59,523 bases of DNA, from positions 1 through 59,523 of the forward strand of contig KV425670.1 in NCBI GenBank assembly GCA_001632425.1, in the 5' to 3' direction. Positions 54,333 to 59,523 of this stretch are shown piece by piece. A model generated the notes under the pieces. That model was not told the origin of the DNA. It saw nothing but the letters and a program-made list of their open reading frames with translations, and did no database searches. The translations under genes were made by a program, and so were the position numbers. Numbering within the stretch: the stretch's first letter is position 1; each line of letters opens with the position of its first letter. This stretch comes from Neolentinus lepideus HHB14362 ss-1 (Eukaryota; Basidiomycota; Agaricomycetes; Gloeophyllales; Gloeophyllaceae).

Positions 54333-57300
54333 ATGGACCCATCCGACTCTTCTTCCTCGTTGTGCACGCCGCCGCCGGCGGTGTCCTATCCCAATCTGGG
54401 ACCTAGCTCTAGCGTCAGGCCCAGAAAGTTGAGGAGGACACCCAGTGCGGTGGTTGACTGCCACTAGTGAGTGACAGCTATCCAGTGTGCTGCGGTATAT
54501 GGCTGAAAGCATACTGCGAATCAGTATTCTAACGAAAGGTACGTCCTCAGTTCGTACAGGAGTTTGCGGACCAAGCGTTCAGGCTTGGCGAAGTATTCGG
54601 ACACAAGGAGTTCAAGGGAAAGCAGAAAGCTATTTTGGAAGCTGCGGTGAAGGGAGCTGATGTGTTGGTGCTTGCGCCTACGGGGATGGGCAAGGTGAGT
54701 TTGTTCCCTTCAATGTATGGTGCAGGAAGGCTATATGCTCGGTAGAGTTTGTGCTTTCAAATCCCTGCGTTGGCAGACGAAGTAAGCGTTTATTACTATT
54801 TACCAGGCTGACTCTGCTGACAGACAGGTTGCAGCATGGCATTACTGTTGTCGTGTCTCCTTTGCTTGGTATGGATTAAATGCGGTTCCCATGAAAGCGT
54901 AGAATAACAGTGGTTGTGACAGCTTTGATGAAGAATCGTACGCCCCGCAAATATTATCCTCTTTCGACTGAATATGTATCCTCTGGATGTCCGTAGAGGT
55001 CTCGAAGCTGCGCGAGAAGCACGTCTGCGTGGCAGCACTCAACTCCGAGACTTCATCCGAAGAGAAGAAAGAGGTGCATTTAATGTCGAAGATGTGGGTG
55101 CAAGTTCTGACAGTTTGCTAGGTCATCAAGGACCTTTCGTCCGGTCATCCTGAGAGCCGCCTGCTTTACAGTTCGCTGTTTCCTTCGCACGTCTTCTGCC
55201 GAAATTAACGCAGGACTCTCTAGTTACACCTGAGCGACTGTGTAGTGCTGAAATGCTGAAACTGCTCGACAAAATTCATAGTCACAAGGAGTTGAACCGA
55301 TTCGTCGTAGATGAGGTGCGCGCAATGCTTTCTAATCATGGGATTGTTGAGATTAACGCATAACTCAGGCTCATTGTATTTCAGTACATTTATAGCAGCT
55401 TCTTTCCAGACGTCGAATGCACTGACGCTTGCCACAGGAGTGGGGCCACGACTTTCGCGCTGAGTATCGCCGGCTTGGGATGTTTCGAGAGAAGTATCCC
55501 GGTGTCCCTATAATGGCATTGACCGCCACCGCGACTCCTCTGTATGTAACTTTCCTTTGCAGCATCCCCTTGAACCGACTGTATATGGATGGAAGCGTGC
55601 AAGACGACATCGTGAGAAGCTTGAGAATGTCTCAAGAACACCTATACAAAGTCGTTCACCCCTTCAACCGCGCGAACCTCTACTATGAAGTGTGCCATTA
55701 TCTTCTCAGGTCACTTCCCTTGTACCGGCTCACGCTATGTAGATTCAATACTGGTCGTCTCCTTACCCCGGTACCAAGCTAGCCACCATCTTCGAATACA
55801 TCACAAACTTGTACGTCAAGCGGAACCGTCCGTCATCGGGGATTGTGTACTGTCGGGCACGTGCGACGTGCGACGAGTTAGCGGGATATTTGAGGGGGAA
55901 GGGGATCAATGCACGGCCGTATCATAAAGGGCTGAAGTGCGCAACATGACACAATGATTGGGGAACAGAGCGGCTGATGCCTGGTTCCTTTGGTTGCAGG
56001 TCGAATGTGTTGGACAGGACGCTGAAGGACTGGGAACGAGGAGGAAACGGGGATGATGGTGTTGACGTGGTTTGTACTTCTTCCCTTCTATTCGGATTGA
56101 CGAGCTCACTTCGCGGTGCAGGTGTGCTCCACAATAGGTGAGGCACGTCACGAATAATATGGGCCATGAATGACCTTGTTCGCGTAGCTTTCGGCCTTGG
56201 GATTGACAAGCCTGACGTTCGGTCAGTAGACACTTAATATTTTGGCTTATCTCAGTTTGATGGATTGAGGTTTTTTTAGATACATCATCCACTATGATCT
56301 ACCGAAGAGCTTCGAAGGTATGGTATGTTGCTGCTGCATATATAACTGATTGCATCATCTGCCTCTTCGTGTGCCGTAGGGTATTACCAGGAAACGGGTA
56401 CGCTCTCCTCCGCATCGATTCGGTAATTCTGTCGCTTTACTTTCCGAGCTAGGCAGAGCTGGCAGAGATGGATCCGTACGTTCTTTGTCTGTCCTGCCGC
56501 GCTGCATGTTAATGCTCACCATAATTATATCATAGCCCGCGAAATGTGTCCTCTTCTATTGTAAGGTCGCCCATATACGGTTATTGTCTTGGGATGCTGA
56601 TAATCTGTGCAGCAAGGGAGGACGCCTGTAAGGTTAAGAGGCTCGTGGGGATGGGTCACGAGAAACGAGTCTCAGCTGCAGATTATGCTGGTGGACCACC
56701 GCCCAGCCAAAGAGCAGTTGACAGTCTCAGCTCGGTACGTGACTCTCTCTGTCTTCATGTGCATTGATGAACAGGTATTACAGTTAATTGTCTTCGCAGA
56801 AGACGCGACGACATGTAGACATGTGGTGTGTGACTATTTTTGGTCTTGTCGTAGTTGGTACCAAACAAGATCGTCAGACGATATGCAAGTACTTTGGAGA
56901 ACCGATCGACGTGAAAAATACTGCTCTTGTCAAGCAGTACTGCGACAGGATGTGCGATGTTTGTCCCGCTATTCCTCAGCAGGCGTATACTTGGCCTCAT
57001 TTTTGCCTTAGGTCTGTAAATACCCAGGCAAAGTCAAGAGACGCAGAGAGAAGTTATCGTCCGAGGAATATATCGGGCCGCAGATTCAACATTTAGAACT
57101 GGATACGCAATACGACGACGAAGACGGACCACATTTCCGCCGACCGGTATTACGCCAAAATTCTGCTACGGCCTCCAATGTACCCAGAATCGCACCCAAA
57201 CCCGGATGGAAAAGAAACTTTCGAGAAGGAGACGACGACGCAGAGGATGAGAATACGAACGGTCACAAAGGAAATACCGAGATCGGGTGTGATCCGTCGA

Positions 57301-58325
57301 AAGTGAGGAACTACGTAGCCCCTGGTGTCATCCAGACACCGCACTATCCAGGATTGAAGAGGAGCTTGTCCGCGTCGACCTTGGCAACCTCTAGTACCGA
57401 TGCTTCTGCTAAACGCCCCAAACCCATCTATTCTACTACGTTCGGTTTAGGTAAGTTGCCATACGTTTGTCACGTGCCAAACTTGCAATTACTTGCTGTT
57501 CGTAAGGTCCTTCTTCCCGGTTGCGAGCACTTCGTTCGAAACCATTTCGGTCACCTTTACTCAGTGGTCCCAAAGAACCCCTGAACGAAATACTTGTAGA
57601 CTCTATCGGAAGTCCGACTGGCCCATCAACTTTGCGCAATTTTCACCCGTCTCAAGAAAGCGACGAGAACTGTGTCGGTAGCACTAGCCAGTCAGCAATC
57701 CCGATTACCACCGATGATGACTGTGTGCTCCTCGAAGTTCCAAGCTGTAAGCAATAAATTTCGTCTTAGAGAACGTTCTGACGTCATAATGTAGCGTCTC
57801 CCATAACCTTGCCTGACGACGCCATCGAGCTTGAGATGTCGGACTCGGGGAAGAGGATTGACGTACGTCGTAATAGTAGCTTGTGGTCGAAGACTAAATT
57901 GACTCTTATATGCAGGTTCATGTTCGCGAGGAAGGATATTTGCTCGTCCGTAGGACTCTACAGAAAGTATTGATGCATGGAGATGACCAGGACAAAATAT
58001 GGCATAAGGCGGGCCTCATATCAGGAAATCAAGAGACGAAGTGGGCTTTTTTCTACTTCCATGTGATAGGCTGCTGATACCGGTTGCCCTCAGAAATGGC
58101 ATCCTCAAAGTCGTCACGCAACAACTGGAATTATTGGTCCACTGCATGAGCGTCTCAGCAGGAGGGTACCAGGCTCGGTGTCAGGCTTTAGTACGGGTGG
58201 TGTCATCCCTCGTGATACCCGACGTTTGGGACCGTGGGGAACAGGACGAGGACAAGATGGAGGTCATTAGCCTTCTCAGACAGACCTGCCGTATGCGAGG
58301 GAGTGAGACAGGACAGGAGACCTGA
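54333..58325 (+). CDS. RecQ-family DNA helicase
   Basis: 3'-5' DNA helicase acting in recombination and fork repair. After [17 protein letters not shown] the helicase core reads [30 protein letters not shown] (motif I), [56 protein letters not shown] (DEAH), ALTATATP (motif III), [40 protein letters not shown] and YYQETGRAGRDG (motif VI). The RecQ zinc site is CRHV ... YFGEP ... [10 protein letters not shown] long, polar C-terminal extension of about 300 residues follows and ends [14 protein letters not shown] ... GSETGQET. No HRDC domain is seen. The join between the first exon and the core (54475-54550) is uncertain because the frames do not fit a simple intron. The other joins are clean, including one that bypasses the TGA at 58075 by a GTGGGC intron. 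Confidence 0.9.
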
Positions 58326-58697
58326 AATTCACATTTAGCTGAACTTCGCCGAGCACCGCCACTAACGATGGCTATGACCTGCACGCACGCAACGTGGAGA
58401 AGCTCGAGACGGCGGCATAGTTGGCTGAATTCAGAATCGAGACTCGTTGCTATGAAGGTGCTGCATCGTTTCTGGAAAATGAGTGGTGGACACGGCGAAC
58501 AGCTATCAACTTCCAGCAGTATTCGTTTTGGTGACGACCCTTACGAACCTGGCTCAATGGTTACGCCCCAAATTCTATGGAGTATTGGGTACATTGTTTT
58601 TCGACGGGGTGCTCTGCTTTAAGCCTCGCTCAGTACTCACGCAACCAGATGACTCAACCGGGAATGTATAGAGAGCACGGCAGAGATGCGCTTCAGT
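58326..58697. other. Intergenic 3' of the RecQ gene
   Basis: No supportable gene; an 84-codon frame (58368-58622) has no domain. Confidence 0.4.
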
Positions 58698-59523
58698 ATA
58701 GTGTTACCGTGGCTCAGCACGGTTCAGCTCAGCACGGTTGTACCGGCTTTCCTTAGATACCGGTCCGGCCCCACTCTGGAACCACCGGCAAACAACTCGG
58801 TTCTAAGCGGCTCCGCTCAACTCGTGGCTAAGTCGCCGCTCTTACCAATTCAGGATGTAGCATGCTTGTAACAGCTGTGACATATGTCACATCTCACACC
58901 AATGGGCTCCCGTACATCTGAGGTGGGCTCACGAAGGACAAGTAAGTAGTGGAATCATCCCGAGAGTATACATCTTCCATTCCACACCAAAAGAAAAAGT
59001 GTCCGAAGTTTCTGTAATAGGTTTTCTCCGGATTTCATTATGTCAGAGTGTGACAGAATTTATACATGTTTGTCTAGATGTCCTCACGAGCCGCGAGGGA
59101 CTGTACAAATGTAGTTACATCCTCAGGGATCATCTGCTCAAGGAAAGCTTTCATCTCCAGCTCCTTGAGCTCCAGGTCCTTCGCAGTGCCTGCCGTAAAA
59201 TCAAGACTACGACCATTACGCAATGAGAACTTCAGCATTTGAAGTGCCTCCATAAGCTCCGGTGAAAGACGGTTCCGCCTATCTGTAACGGTCTCTTTGC
59301 CAGATGAGAAGACCCGCTCGCAAGGTACCGCTGAACCTTGTATGGGAAGGATATCCATGGCAAGCTTGAAAATAGTGGGATATCGTAGCTGGTTCTCCTA
59401 GCAACAGCAGTGTCAGATCAATACCGACAATTTGTCAGATCACGCTGATATGCACAGACACACGACGAGACCCGCGGAAAAGAGACCTAAAGGGTAGACA
59501 CAACCACAAAGCAAACACCAAAG
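58698..59523 (-). mobile_element. 3' part of a hAT transposon, cut by the window edge
   Basis: Contains the end of a hAT transposase on the minus strand. A probable terminus begins near 58698 (TAGTGTTACCGTGGCTCAGC), followed by short repeats of CTCAGCACGGTT and ACCGG. Only one end lies in the window, so neither the inverted repeat nor the target duplication can be tested. The boundary is inferred. Confidence 0.55.
59074..59399 (-). CDS. hAT transposase, C-terminal dimerisation region (partial)
   Basis: The minus strand reads ENQLRYPTIFKLAMDILPI, then QGSAVPCERVFSSGKETVTD, RRNRLSPELMEALQMLKF and a short tail with LELKELEMKAFLEQMIPEDV. LAMDILPIQGSAVPCERVFS and LSPELMEALQMLK are the hallmark of the hAT C-terminal dimerisation domain (as in Ac/Hobo/Tam3 elements). 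An acceptor TTGCTAG lies just upstream of GAGAACCAG, so an earlier exon probably lies to the right of the edge or in 59400-59523. The stop is at 59074-59076. The catalytic part is outside the window, so activity cannot be judged. Confidence 0.88.

Noticed and set aside
58860..58900. GTGACATATGTCAC palindrome as a regulatory site
   Set aside because: A short perfect palindrome inside the probable hAT terminal region; nothing else supports an operator.

Overview
The window reads as nuclear DNA of a basidiomycete fungus, most likely an agaricomycete (inference). The recognisable genes are split by many short GT-AG introns (about 50-65 bp). The transposase fragments are of the kinds common in mushroom-forming fungi (Tnp2/CACTA and hAT). 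The conserved proteins (Nta1, Rad4, Trm61, GH27 alpha-galactosidase, Mde1, RecQ) are fungal in build.

The window has two compartments. The left part (1 to about 37 kb) is accessory and repeat-rich. Its main content is a dispersed, partly tandem family of tiny secreted cysteine-rich peptides (about 47-79 aa). Each has a signal peptide ending near Ala-Ser-Pro, a Thr/Pro-rich linker, and two short cysteine pairs (C-x(1,2)-C ... C-x(1,3)-C). I find 12 intact or near-intact members and 5 broken ones between 0.6 and 35.9 kb. Three blocks (about 0.6-2.5 kb inverted, 5.2-7.0 kb, 9.3-11.0 kb) are diverged copies of one segment carrying these genes. Between and around them lie a carotenoid oxygenase (7.3-9.1 kb), a HAD phosphatase with a long Ser/Pro-rich insert (11.5-12.8 kb), a complete but internally deleted CACTA transposon with exact ends (13.7-17.6 kb), an RBR-type E3 ubiquitin ligase (22.7-24.5 kb), a short TPR protein (25.7-26.3 kb) and an NTF2-like protein (31.3-31.9 kb). 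Long stretches (17.6-19.9, 26.3-29.5, 29.7-31.2, 31.9-33.9 and 35.9-37.2 kb) hold no gene I can support.

The right part (37.2-58.3 kb) is dense and core-like. In order it holds the N-terminal amidase NTA1 (+), an hAT-like MITE with perfect ends, the nucleotide excision repair protein RAD4/XPC (+), the tRNA m1A58 methyltransferase catalytic subunit TRM61 (-), a PAS-domain protein (+), a GH27 alpha-galactosidase (-), the methionine-salvage dehydratase MDE1 (+) and a RecQ helicase (+). The right edge cuts into the 3' end of a hAT transposase (-).

These core genes do not form one pathway; they are ordinary neighbours. The left part looks like a site of birth and death for secreted peptides: duplication, inversion, loss of single cysteine modules, nonsense mutations and nearby transposons all occur there. 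All exon joins and functions were read by eye from the sequence; no searches were run.
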